Below, piece after piece: positions 25,748 to 32,970 of a stretch of 64,000 nt of DNA. The DNA is taken from positions 529,917 to 593,916 of the forward strand of contig NZ_JAIQZM010000001.1 of assembly GCF_023333595.1 (NCBI RefSeq), written 5' to 3'. The DNA is from Argonema galeatum A003/A1 (GTDB lineage Bacteria; Cyanobacteriota; Cyanobacteriia; Cyanobacteriales; Aerosakkonemataceae). Numbering within the stretch: position 1 is the stretch's first letter; every line of letters starts with the position of its first letter. The notes below the pieces were generated by a model. It searched no databases and was not told where the DNA came from. It saw nothing but the letters and a program-made list of their open reading frames with translations. The position numbers and the translations under genes are program-made.

Positions 25748-25869
25748 TTCAGGGTTCAAATACTGATTTTCTGCTATGTGCCGTTGCTCATCGTCGCGGC
25801 TACAGTATTTTCACCACTGATAAAGATTTTGAGAATTTCCGATCGCACATTCCTGTCGTATTGCTATGA
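25748..25869 (+). pseudogene. C-terminal fragment of a PIN-domain (VapC-like) toxin
   Basis: In frame with the stop at 25867-25869, the last about 40 residues read QGSNTDFLLCAVAHRRGYSI then FTTDKDFENF, matching the end of PIN ribonucleases (DxxI/LCAVA... TTDKDFE, two of the acidic site residues). Upstream sequence in this frame is repeat-derived and carries no PIN N-terminus. Remnant of a lost toxin. Confidence 0.7.
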
Positions 25870-26012
25870 GTTTGTAACGGGTAAAAGCTTGATTGGAGGC
25901 GATCGCGACGAAATAGTAAAATAAGCTTAACAATTGAAAAGTGAAAATTAGGTTATGTTAAAGTGTAATCAATAAGACCGCTTTTGAACCATACTGCACG
26001 GGAATCAGTGCC

Positions 26013-26270
26013 ATGTCCATTTCCAAACCTGAAAAGCCGCAGTCTTTAAAACCGATTAATCCCGCCGATCTTAAAATGCGAGCGATCGCCTACAGTTTAG
26101 ATACTTTAATTCCAGGGATCTACATTTGGCTAGGTGGCATCAAAATTCGGATTGGGGGTAGCTTACCAGAAGACAGCTATCCGGGGATAATTCACAGTCC
26201 AATTGGCATTGCTTTAGTATTCACTGGCTACCGCATCTACAGCACTTACCAAGGTAGCTATGACCCTTGA
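26013..26270 (+). CDS. small hypothetical protein
   Basis: 85 residues. The N-terminus is hydrophilic (SKPEKPQSLKPINPADLKMR), followed by two moderately hydrophobic stretches (YSLDTLIPGIYIWLGGIKI and IGIALVFTGYRIYS), possibly membrane-associated. I recognise no family. It ends 10 bases before the UPF0175 remnant, which may indicate a chimeric or truncated gene. Confidence 0.4.
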   Translation: MSISKPEKPQSLKPINPADLKMRAIAYSLDTLIPGIYIWLGGIKIRIGGSLPEDSYPGIIHSPIGIALVFTGYRIYSTYQGSYDP

Positions 26271-26279
26271 TAAGCATAA

Positions 26280-26372
26280 GCTTTTCTTGCTAGTCGCGGG
26301 ATTTGCGTTCACTATGATGTGGAAGAGTTTGAACAAGATATTCAGCATTTACGCGATCGAGGTTGGTTATGA
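26280..26372 (+). pseudogene. UPF0175 antitoxin C-terminal fragment
   Basis: Frame ending TGA at 26370-26372 reads AFLASRGICVHYDVEEFEQD then IQHLRDRGWL, a close match to the C-terminus of UPF0175 antitoxins (FLxxRGIxVxYDxExFExDL). The frame has TAA just upstream (26277-26279), so the N-terminal two thirds are gone. The stop overlaps the next ATG (TTATGA), as in intact UPF0175/DUF3368 operons. Confidence 0.65.
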
Positions 26373-26428
26373 TTGTTGTCAGCGATACCTCACCGTTATG
26401 CGATCGCTCGCAAATTGCTATACTTTAA
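26369..26428 (+). pseudogene. DUF3368 (PIN-like) toxin N-terminal fragment
   Basis: ATG 26369 begins MIVVSDTSP, the characteristic DUF3368 start with the first PIN Asp, then leaves the family after nine residues and stops at 26428. Together with the upstream UPF0175 fragment it marks a broken TA module. Confidence 0.65.
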
Positions 26429-26452
26429 CCAGTTGTTTTCCTGCTCTCACTT

Positions 26453-26752
26453 ATGCACGTCATTAGTTACCGACATTTGCGAAAATATGGTAAGGCGCAT
26501 AGTGATTGTCAAGAAGCTCTGGACAACTGGTATAAAGTTGCACAAAAAGCAGATTGGTCTAATTTGGTTGAGGTTCAGTCTGTTTTTCCCTCAGCAGAAG
26601 CAGTGGGAAATTTTACAGTTTTTAATATTAAAGGAAATAAATATCGCTTGATTGTTAGTATTGATTACGATCGGCAATTGATTTATATAAAATATGTTTT
26701 TACTCACCCTGAATACGATCGGGAGACATGGAAAAATGACTCTTACTTTTAA
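26453..26752 (+). CDS. HigB-family toxin (RelE/ParE-like mRNA interferase)
   Basis: 99 residues. The HigB family with order DNWYKVAQKADWSNLVEVQ, then FNIKGNKYRLIVSIDYDRQL and YIKYVFTHPEYDR. These are the conserved blocks of the RelE-superfamily group usually written HigB; basic residues of KGNKYRLIV are presumed to form the active site. It would cleave mRNA at the ribosome. The antitoxin start (26736) lies inside the toxin's last codons, a 17-base overlap, so the operon is toxin-first as usual for HigBA. Confidence 0.88.
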   Translation: MHVISYRHLRKYGKAHSDCQEALDNWYKVAQKADWSNLVEVQSVFPSAEAVGNFTVFNIKGNKYRLIVSIDYDRQLIYIKYVFTHPEYDRETWKNDSYF

Positions 26753-27137
26753 TGGAGATAAGTATAGTGAGTTGCTGGTTAAGTATCAGCCTAAGTTAAT
26801 TAGGACTGAAGAAGAAAATGACAAGGCTTTGGCGATTGTTGAGGAGTTGATGCACCGTTATAACCGAACTCCAGAAGAAAATGAGCTTTATGAACTACTG
26901 GTGACTTTGATTGAGAAGTTTGAGCAGGACTTCTATGAACCGGGAAACGCATCGAATTCCCATTCAATGTTATTGTTTTTGATGGAGCAGCAGGGTGTTG
27001 AATCGAAGGATTTAGTAAAGATTTTGGGCGATGGTGATGTCGTAGCGGAGATAGTTGAAGGGAAACGGAAGATTAGTCAGGAGGAGGCGATCGCTTTGGG
27101 AGCTTTTTTCGGAGTTGACGCGAGTTTGTTTGTATAA
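26736..27137 (+). CDS. HigA-family HTH antitoxin
   Basis: 133 residues from ATG 26736; a start at 26694 is possible. The N-terminal half is acidic and helical (EEENDKALAIVEELMHRYNR, then TPEENELYELL), and the C-terminal half is an XRE-type helix-turn-helix (GVESKDLVKILGDGDVVAEI and RKISQEEAIALGAFFG). Expected to neutralise the toxin above and repress the operon. Followed by a HIP1 spacer. Confidence 0.88.
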   Translation: MTLTFNGDKYSELLVKYQPKLIRTEEENDKALAIVEELMHRYNRTPEENELYELLVTLIEKFEQDFYEPGNASNSHSMLLFLMEQQGVESKDLVKILGDGDVVAEIVEGKRKISQEEAIALGAFFGVDASLFV

Positions 27138-27199
27138 TGGGGTGGGGGGCGATATGCCTACGGCACGAAGAGCGATCGCATTGATAAACTCAAGTCTGA

Positions 27200-27394
27200 A
27201 CCAGAAAAACAAGGAAAGTCAGTAACTATAGAGGTCGCATCCAGAGTACTGTTGAGGATATTTCACCTGCTGGCACTACAGAGGCAGAAATTCAGGAAGC
27301 TGGGGAAGATTTAGCAGCATTGCTGGGGGTAATATTGGAAGCTAAAATGAGGGTAAGACGAATTATCAATCAATTGGAAGAGTTGGGATTATGA
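27200..27394 (+). pseudogene. ORF remnant lacking a start codon
   Basis: An open frame of 64 codons without ATG at its beginning (a TGA closes it at 27197-27199). The last about 40 residues look protein-like: AEIQEAGEDLAALLGVILEA then KMRVRRIINQLEELGL. It ends TTATGA, overlapping the next start. Probably a 5'-truncated upstream partner of the small gene that follows; family not recognised. Confidence 0.4.
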
Positions 27395-27558
27395 CGCAAC
27401 CATCATTGACTGAAAAGCAACTGGCAAAATTAGAAGAAATTGCCTCCCTTGTAAAAGAGGGTGAAGATACGTTTAGAAAATTGGATGAAATGTCAACGGC
27501 GATCGCGCAGAAGTGGCGATCGCGGCGTGAAGCTAAAGAAGGGGTAGGCCGTCCATAG
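27391..27558 (+). CDS. small hypothetical protein
   Basis: 55 residues starting ATG 27391, overlapping the previous frame as ATGA. Helical and charged: LTEKQLAKLEEIASLVKEGE, then DTFRKLDEMSTAIAQKWRSR and REAKEGVGRP. The overlap and codon pattern suggest it is a genuine second gene of a two-gene module whose first gene is decayed. I know no family name. Confidence 0.45.
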   Translation: MTQPSLTEKQLAKLEEIASLVKEGEDTFRKLDEMSTAIAQKWRSRREAKEGVGRP

Positions 27559-27589
27559 CGGGTAGTATGATTGGAAAAGCATGAGCGAT

Positions 27590-27690
27590 AATGCTACGCA
27601 TCGCTGTCGCGATCGCACTTGTGGGGAGAGTGAGTGCGAGAGCTTTTGGGATGGGGGGAGGAAAGTGCGATCGCGCTTGGGATTGTTACT
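27590..27690. repeat. HIP1-containing spacer repeat, copy d
   Basis: ATAATGCTACGCATCGCTGTCG, then GCGATCGCACTTGTGGGGAG and GCGATCGCGCTTGGGATTG. Highly similar to copy b, including the junction with the 3' end of the DUF5615 gene. Confidence 0.65.
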
Positions 27691-28054
27691 CTCGAACGCG
27701 AATTCTGTAAACCTCTACAATTAGTAATTTACCTCGGTAATACTCCCCACTATCGTGTAATGATAAGTATTCTGTTAGCCTTGCCATCAACTGAGCAATA
27801 ATTTCCGGGTGATTTCTAAGTTGAATAGAAATAATTCCCTGATATGCGCTTGGTGGATAAGTCACAATATCAGCGAAATCTCCATTGAGGGAAACAAGTA
27901 TTGCATGGAGTTCCTGTGCTTTGGCAATGACAGCAATGTCGGGAGATTCAATGGGTATGTAGTCTCCTAAAACTAAAACTTCATGACCAGCATCATGAAG
28001 AGTTTGGATAATAGAGTTAGGAACGCATTGATCGATGAAAAATCGTAAACTCAT
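27686..28054 (-). CDS. DUF5615 PIN-like toxin, module 2
   Basis: 122 residues, nearly identical to module 1 (a handful of substitutions such as IIRDAEHEVFVLRDY against TLHDAGHEVLVLGDY). Acidic sites IDQC and NGDFAD are conserved, so it is likely active if module 1 is. It shares one base with its DUF433 antitoxin (TAATG). Same strand as module 1, 3.1 kb away. Confidence 0.85.
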   Translation of the reverse strand: MSLRFFIDQCVPNSIIQTLHDAGHEVLVLGDYIPIESPDIAVIAKAQELHAILVSLNGDFADIVTYPPSAYQGIISIQLRNHPEIIAQLMARLTEYLSLHDSGEYYRGKLLIVEVYRIRVRE

Positions 28055-28278
28055 TAGGCAACTGTTTCAAAATATGACAAATCGCGAGCATAATCAAGAC
28101 AAGCATATATCTGTTCTTTGACTAGATCGGGAAACTCTTGAATAATTTGCTCGACGGTATTCCCTGATGCTAAATAACCTAAAATCAGACTTACGGGAAT
28201 TCTTGTTCCTTTGATTCTTGGTTTACCTCGCAGTACGTCTGGGGTACTAATGATATGTTCTCTCCAGTTTACGGGCAT
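28054..28278 (-). CDS. DUF433 antitoxin, module 2
   Basis: 74 residues from ATG 28278, the start equivalent to module 1; an upstream extension to 28302 is not conserved. Differs from module 1 at a few positions (GNTVEQIIQEFPD against SNTVEHIISEFPD; IYACLDYARDL against IDACLDYARDL). Expected DNA-binding antitoxin. Confidence 0.9.
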   Translation of the reverse strand: MPVNWREHIISTPDVLRGKPRIKGTRIPVSLILGYLASGNTVEQIIQEFPDLVKEQIYACLDYARDLSYFETVA

Positions 28279-28320
28279 AACTTGTCTTTTCCGAGCCGAC
28301 AACTTATATATTAACTTAGG

Positions 28321-28410
28321 AATGGCGATCGCGCTTGGGATTGGGGTAAAAAAGAGCTATAATGCTACGGATCGCGATCGCACTTGTGGTAAGAGTAAGG
28401 GCGATTACAA
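28321..28410. repeat. HIP1-containing spacer repeat, copy e
   Basis: GCGATCGCGCTTGGGATTGGGG, quoted as GCGATCGCGCTTGGGATTG, then ATAATGCTACGGATCGCGAT and CGCACTTGTGGTAAGAG. It separates DUF433 module 2 from the DUF6883-like gene. Confidence 0.6.
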
Positions 28411-28449
28411 GAAAAATTGAGACTAATTAGGAGGTGAGGAGGAGTTATA

Positions 28450-28782
28450 ATGAAACTACCCAATGGCAATCAGCCTGAAATTTCTCTGCAAAAGCTCGTC
28501 GGCTACTGCTTAAATCAAGAGCATTCTAGTGGAAAGCACAAAGCGAGAGTCTTTGCATCGGTTTTGGGAATCACGGCTAATAATGCAGAGGTTTTGCGAG
28601 AGCTTATTCAAAAAGCAGCCATTGAAGGTGAAGTTATCCAACAAGATATTACTGATTTTGGGCAACAGTTTAAAGTTGATTGGACTGTACCCGATACAGC
28701 AGGGATTGAGCTTCGGACAATCTGGGAAATTACTTCAACTAATTCTAATCCTCGTTTGATTTCAGCTTTTATTAAACTATGA
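28450..28782 (+). CDS. DUF6883-like protein
   Basis: 110 residues. Conserved-looking blocks: YCLNQEHSSGKHKARVFASV, LGITANNAEVLRELIQKAA and a C-terminal GIELRTIWEITSTNSNPRLI, ending in SAFIKL. The GKHKARVF stretch and RTIWEI resemble DUF6883, seen next to DUF4926 in many bacteria; I recalled this and did not check it. AGGAGGAG precedes the ATG. Its last codon overlaps the next ATG (CTATGATAA), so the two are coupled. A toxin-antitoxin or toxin-immunity role has been suggested for such pairs only by context. Confidence 0.6.
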   Translation: MKLPNGNQPEISLQKLVGYCLNQEHSSGKHKARVFASVLGITANNAEVLRELIQKAAIEGEVIQQDITDFGQQFKVDWTVPDTAGIELRTIWEITSTNSNPRLISAFIKL

Positions 28783-29042
28783 TAAAACACCGTAAACTTT
28801 TGGATTCTGTTGCTATTCTCAAGCCTGTTTCAAATACGCGATTAACGCTAGTGGAACCAGAATACGCATCTATTTCTAGTTTACCAGTAGGACTTGTGGG
28901 AACTATTGTTGAAGTGTATGAGACGGGAAAGGAATGTCAGTATTTAGTGGAGTTTGCTGATAGTCAAGGGATTGAATATGCTATGGCTATTTTGAAAGCA
29001 GATGAAATTTTAGTTCTGCACTATGAACTTGCAGTTGCTTAG
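28779..29042 (+). CDS. DUF4926-like protein
   Basis: 87 residues. LDSVAILKPV, then LPVGLVGTIVEVYETGKEC and YLVEFADSQGIEYAM fit the DUF4926 small beta-barrel (consensus DxVxLxxxIPxxGLxxGxxGTVVE-like; this copy follows the GLVGTIVEVY core). Overlaps the previous gene by 4 bases. Probably the partner of the DUF6883-like protein; function unknown. Confidence 0.65.
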   Translation: MIKHRKLLDSVAILKPVSNTRLTLVEPEYASISSLPVGLVGTIVEVYETGKECQYLVEFADSQGIEYAMAILKADEILVLHYELAVA

Positions 29043-29072
29043 AAATGTGAGGTGAATAAAAGTTAAATAAAA

Positions 29073-29160
29073 GCGATCGCACTTGGGATTGGGGGATGAG
29101 AATGCGATCGCACTTGGGATTGGGGGATGAGAATGCGATAATGCTACGCATCGCGAAAGC
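29073..29160. repeat. HIP1-containing spacer repeat, copy f, with a 31-bp tandem duplication
   Basis: GCGATCGCACTTGGGATTGG plus GGGATGAGAAT is repeated twice exactly (29073-29103 and 29104-29134), followed by GCGATAATGCTACGCATCGC. Confidence 0.75.
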
Positions 29161-29265
29161 GATCCGCTTTGCTGGTGCTAGCTGCACTAGAGCGCTTATT
29201 ATGAATACAATAGGTGGAGAAGGAGATCGTTTACTATTATTGAATTAGGTCTGGAATATAAGTCA

Positions 29266-29685
29266 ATGGCAGCTAAGGATAAATTCCATAATGCAGTGAA
29301 GCAGGGGCTTGAAAAAGAGAAGTGGCTAGTTACTCACGACCCGCTGAGGCTTGAGTATGCAGTAGATGAGCGAGTTGAGATTGACTTAGGCGCTGAAAGA
29401 ATATTGGGAGCAGAAAGAGGGGAAGAAAAAATTGCAGTGGAAATTAAGAGTTTTTTGAATGATTCCGCACTGGCTGATTTTCACACTGCCTTGGGACAAT
29501 TTTTGAATTACCGTTTAGTATTAGAAGAAATTGAGCCAGAGCGGATTTTATATTTAGCAGTTCCAAGTGCTGCTTATGAGTCTTTTTTTCAGCGAGAATT
29601 ACCTAAAGCTTCAGTAAAAAAACACCAAGTAAAGATAATTGTATACGATCCAGTTAAGGAGGAGATCGCCCTATGGATAAACTAG
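29266..29685 (+). CDS. xisH: XisH-family protein (fdxN element excision controlling factor-like)
   Basis: 139 residues. XisH hallmarks: AKDKFHNAVKQGLEKEKW, ITHDPL-like VTHDPLRLEYAV, EVEIDLGAERILGAERG-like EIDLGAERILGAERGEEKIA and VEIKSF, FHTALGQFLNYRLVLE, LAVPSAAYESFF. XisH has an endonuclease-like fold and with XisI affects fdxN-element excision in heterocyst formers, but the pair is far more widely distributed. No fdxN gene or element is visible here. It overlaps xisI by 13 bases. Confidence 0.92.
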   Translation: MAAKDKFHNAVKQGLEKEKWLVTHDPLRLEYAVDERVEIDLGAERILGAERGEEKIAVEIKSFLNDSALADFHTALGQFLNYRLVLEEIEPERILYLAVPSAAYESFFQRELPKASVKKHQVKIIVYDPVKEEIALWIN

Positions 29686-30008
29686 AGCATTATCGTCAGT
29701 GCATTGAAAAGTTGCTACTAGAATATGGTAAGTCACCGCCTGTTAATGGTGAAATAGAAGTGGAAGTAGTTTTTGATAAAGAACGCGATCGCTATCTAAT
29801 TATCGATTTGGGATGGAATGAACATCACCGCGTTTATAACTGCTTCATCCACTTAGATATCAAAGATGGGAAAATCTGGATTCAGCGCAATCAAACCGAC
29901 AAAAGTATAGCTGAAGAATTAGTACAAATGGGAATTCCCAAAGAAGATATCGTGTTCGGGCTTCAACCTCGCTATGTCCGAGAGTATACGGGTTTTGGAG
30001 TAGCGTAG
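29673..30008 (+). CDS. xisI: XisI-family protein
   Basis: 111 residues. XisI family: MDKLEHYRQCIEKLLLEYG, VFDKERDRYLIIDLGWN, RVYNCFIHLDIKDGKIWIQ and QTDKSIAEELVQMGIPKED, then VFGLQPRYVREYTGFGVA. Translationally coupled to xisH. Presumed partner of XisH; the pair spreads as a unit in cyanobacteria, and a TA-like role has been proposed by context only. Confidence 0.92.
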   Translation: MDKLEHYRQCIEKLLLEYGKSPPVNGEIEVEVVFDKERDRYLIIDLGWNEHHRVYNCFIHLDIKDGKIWIQRNQTDKSIAEELVQMGIPKEDIVFGLQPRYVREYTGFGVA

Positions 30009-30052
30009 GCGATCGCTTTTGGAATGGAGGAAGAGATGGCGATCGCACTTTC
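30007..30052. repeat. HIP1-containing spacer repeat, copy g
   Basis: GGCGATCGCTTTTGGAATGG then AGGAAGAGATGGCGATCGCA, between xisI and the dynamin-like gene. Confidence 0.55.
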
Positions 30053-30059
30053 TCTAACT

Positions 30060-32465
30060 TTACTTAACTATCCGTAATGGCTTCCAACTATCGAGAGATT
30101 GACGAATTGAAGTCAATTCAGTGAGATATTCATTCAGTTTGATTTTTTGAGCCTCAAGCTTTGCCAGAATTTCTGGTGCTTCAGCTTCATTCGTTTTCCG
30201 TTCCTTCAAAACGCGATCGAAGTCATTTTGAAACCTTTGAATGTAATCATTGATTTGCCGTTCTGCACTTCTAAAGTCTGCTGAGACTTGTTGTTCGATC
30301 ACTCTCTCTAGCAGCACTAAGGTTCCTGATACATTGCTATCTATTTTTTGGTGAACTTGCTCTACCGTTTGTTGCAAGTTAACTTGATAAAAGGTACGCC
30401 GATCTTGAACTTCTACTGTTCTTTCAATAGGAACTTGTACCTCATAAGTTTTGCTTCCCTTACAAAGACTCTTGGATTTTTTGGAACGAGTTTCTGTTTG
30501 ATATTCAGTTCTCGTTTCGGTTCTGGTAAATACCTCCACTTGATGTTTGATAGCTGGATCGATTCCAGCAAATTCAAAACTGGGAAACTGAATCGGGTTA
30601 ATGTTCAGTTCTACTTGTAAAGCATCGCCCAGATAATTCGACAATTCATCAGATATTTTTTGAATATCTTCTTGAATCTTATGTGCTAACTTCTCCCGGA
30701 TACTTGTACCATCTCTGACAAGCTCATCTTGAGTATCTATCCACCAACTCTCAATATGTGGCGCACAAAACTCATTAATAGTTTTTATTATTTTTTGAGC
30801 TTCAGTTTGAGTCTTACAACGAATAATGTATGGATCGAACTTTTCAATGTTAACACCGTGTTCAGAGACTGAGCTATTGAAAGTCTCAGGCACAGATTCA
30901 CTCAAGTTATCCAATAAAGATGTGCTTAATTTGAATACTTTGCCTAATCCCTGACCAAAAACAGGAATAAATCCTAATAGTGCTTCTCCAATGTGTCCCA
31001 CTATTTCTCCGAGGCCCCTAATGCTATTGTCAGATTTTGGTGCGGGTACTTTACGAATCAGTTGAGTTTTTTTTGGCTTTGGAGATTTGGCTGAACGAGA
31101 CTCGGCAATCTTATCAATCTCACTAGCTATCTTATCTTTAGCATTATCGGCAAATTCGTTAATGCCTTGGCTAAATCCTTGAATTAATATTTGCTTTTCT
31201 TGCTCTACTGCTTTTTTTACTAATTCAACTCTACTCCTCGCATTCTGAGAGCGCCTCCTGTATTCTTCTACTTTTTCTTTGAGGGATTCAATCCCCATTT
31301 GCCAACCTTTTATTTGTGTATTCAGAGTGTCTTCAGTTGCTTTACCAGCTTTATCAATTTCTGCCACAACCTCACTCAATAAATTCCAGCCGGAATTTTG
31401 AGTAATTCTTTGAATGACTGTTTCCTGAATAGTAGGAATACCGCTATCTGCTAGTGCTTGCACTGCAATCTTTTTAGGGGCTGGAATAATCTGGTTTCCT
31501 TCTTCATCTTCAGTGGCATACCTAGCACTAAAGAATTTTTTAAAGTCTTTGATTTGGCTTTCTGTAGCTTTTCCTTGCTGAATAAGTTTTGCTAAAAGTC
31601 CTTGCCTAGAACTAGCAGCGTAGATAACTGGATTGACAAAGCCAAAGCTAGCCAACTCTCTTTCTAAATCTTTGATTACCTCAGCAATTTCTCTGTCTTT
31701 TTCTGTCTTTTGGTCAATTTTATTCAGGATAAAGTAAATTTTACCTGTGTTCTCTGCTATAAAATCTTTACGATTTTCGACAACATCTTTAAACAAATCC
31801 GAAACAGCATTATCTTTGTAGGAAGCGTAGTTTAAAATAAACAGAATTGCATTGCAGGTTCGGAGTGCTTCTAGCGCTGTCTGCTTCAGCGCATTTATGT
31901 TAAAGTTCGTAGATTCCCACTCATTCGGCCCAGGAGTATCAACCAGGGTAAAACCTGTTAGAGAAGAGAGTTGACTAATTGCTTCAATAGGATGCTCTAT
32001 CTCAAAGCGTGTAGTGTTGTTAGGATTACCTGTTTCTCTAATTTCACGGGTACGCAGCAGGAATTTTTGCTGAATTTCACCTGCGTCACCCTCAACAAGA
32101 ATGACTGGTTTTCTCGATCCTTCTCGATACTCTAGAAGTTTAGGAGTTTCTCCTGATTTAATATGTCGAACATCTGTACGGCAGATGGTACAAGCTGCTG
32201 TTTCACTCGCCAGAACGTCCGCACCAATTACAGAATTCAAAAATGTACTTTTGCCAGCTTTCATCGCTGCTATGACGGCTACTTGATATTTCTGGTTTTG
32301 CAAAGCATCTAACGCTTCGTTTATTTCATTTTCAATGCTTTGCAGTCCTTGCGCGTCATCTCCCTGAGCGTGGAGTCCGTCTCGGTATTCTCTCAAATAT
32401 TGTAATAGGCGAGTGCCTGTGTTGTAGATGCTGCTGTATGCTGCTTGAAACTCTTGAGAAGACAT
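30060..32465 (-). CDS. dynamin-family GTPase (bacterial dynamin-like protein)
   Basis: 801 residues from ATG 32465; a GTG at 32522 would begin inside a repeat. Numbered from 32522: G1 AAMKAGKSTFLN near 85-96, G3 VDTPGPNEWE near 194-203, G4 NKID near 267-270. After the GTPase come long coiled coils (about 380-480), a hydrophobic segment LGEIVGHIGEALLGFIPVFG near 505-525 that could be the membrane paddle, and further coiled coil to the end. Bacterial dynamin-like proteins remodel membranes; roles include envelope stress and phage response. The divergent HTH gene and the glycine-zipper peptide lie just upstream. Confidence 0.88.
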   Translation of the reverse strand: MSSQEFQAAYSSIYNTGTRLLQYLREYRDGLHAQGDDAQGLQSIENEINEALDALQNQKYQVAVIAAMKAGKSTFLNSVIGADVLASETAACTICRTDVRHIKSGETPKLLEYREGSRKPVILVEGDAGEIQQKFLLRTREIRETGNPNNTTRFEIEHPIEAISQLSSLTGFTLVDTPGPNEWESTNFNINALKQTALEALRTCNAILFILNYASYKDNAVSDLFKDVVENRKDFIAENTGKIYFILNKIDQKTEKDREIAEVIKDLERELASFGFVNPVIYAASSRQGLLAKLIQQGKATESQIKDFKKFFSARYATEDEEGNQIIPAPKKIAVQALADSGIPTIQETVIQRITQNSGWNLLSEVVAEIDKAGKATEDTLNTQIKGWQMGIESLKEKVEEYRRRSQNARSRVELVKKAVEQEKQILIQGFSQGINEFADNAKDKIASEIDKIAESRSAKSPKPKKTQLIRKVPAPKSDNSIRGLGEIVGHIGEALLGFIPVFGQGLGKVFKLSTSLLDNLSESVPETFNSSVSEHGVNIEKFDPYIIRCKTQTEAQKIIKTINEFCAPHIESWWIDTQDELVRDGTSIREKLAHKIQEDIQKISDELSNYLGDALQVELNINPIQFPSFEFAGIDPAIKHQVEVFTRTETRTEYQTETRSKKSKSLCKGSKTYEVQVPIERTVEVQDRRTFYQVNLQQTVEQVHQKIDSNVSGTLVLLERVIEQQVSADFRSAERQINDYIQRFQNDFDRVLKERKTNEAEAPEILAKLEAQKIKLNEYLTELTSIRQSLDSWKPLRIVK

Positions 32466-32515
32466 AGATTGCACTTTTTTGTTAATGGACGGGCTAAGTC
32501 TAATCAGCTGAGGTA

Positions 32516-32580
32516 GGGACACGGCATTGATTTAGATAATTTGATCGAGTAATAAGGCTGTTTTTGCCGTGCCCCTACAC
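32516..32580. repeat. GGACACGGCA inverted repeat
   Basis: GGGACACGGCATTGATTTAG pairs with GCCGTGCCCCTAC. Same family as 36184-36346 and 39408-39490. Confidence 0.65.
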
Positions 32581-32624
32581 CTTATTAATTTACTAACGGT
32601 ATCATTCCCGACGCTAGTCAAGGT

Positions 32625-32840
32625 TTAGTCGTCAGAAAGAGCCTTGGTAATCCCATAAAATGCCAAACCTGCCAACGCACCTACGGCTGCACCAACGGGG
32701 CCAGCCGCAGCACCAATACCAGCACCTCCGCCTAATGCACCAACCGCTGTCAAACCCGTAACAGCTACCACACCTGCACCAACACCAGCACCAGCCGCCG
32801 CCGCACCTGCGGCTTTCGCTACTTCTTCAGGTTTAGCCAT
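32625..32840 (-). CDS. small glycine-zipper hydrophobic protein
   Basis: 71 residues, about half Gly and Ala. Only residues 1-8 and the last 10 are polar; the rest has repeated GxxxG/AxxxG spacing (AGAGVGAGVVAVTG, GALGGGAGIGAAAGPVGAAV), suited to packed transmembrane helices, pore-like or membrane-inserting. Such Gly-zipper peptides resemble small bacteriocin-like or holin-like proteins, but I cannot assign it to one. ATG 32840 has an AAGAGG box. It precedes the dynamin-like gene on the same strand (160-base gap) and may work with it. Confidence 0.7.
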   Translation of the reverse strand: MAKPEEVAKAAGAAAAGAGVGAGVVAVTGLTAVGALGGGAGIGAAAGPVGAAVGALAGLAFYGITKALSDD

Positions 32841-32970
32841 TGGAATACCTCTTGTAAAGGTTAAAACCTAACTATATACCGATGTTAAACTAGCTACAAC
32901 TATCAAGCGACTAACAAACGCTATAATTTTTAGTTAGCATCACACTATCAACTTACCCAAAACCCTTGCC

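Noticed and set aside
25679..25924. 81-codon membrane-like protein
   Set aside because: It reads the PIN remnant in the wrong frame after repeat DNA; the other frame carries the PIN motif.
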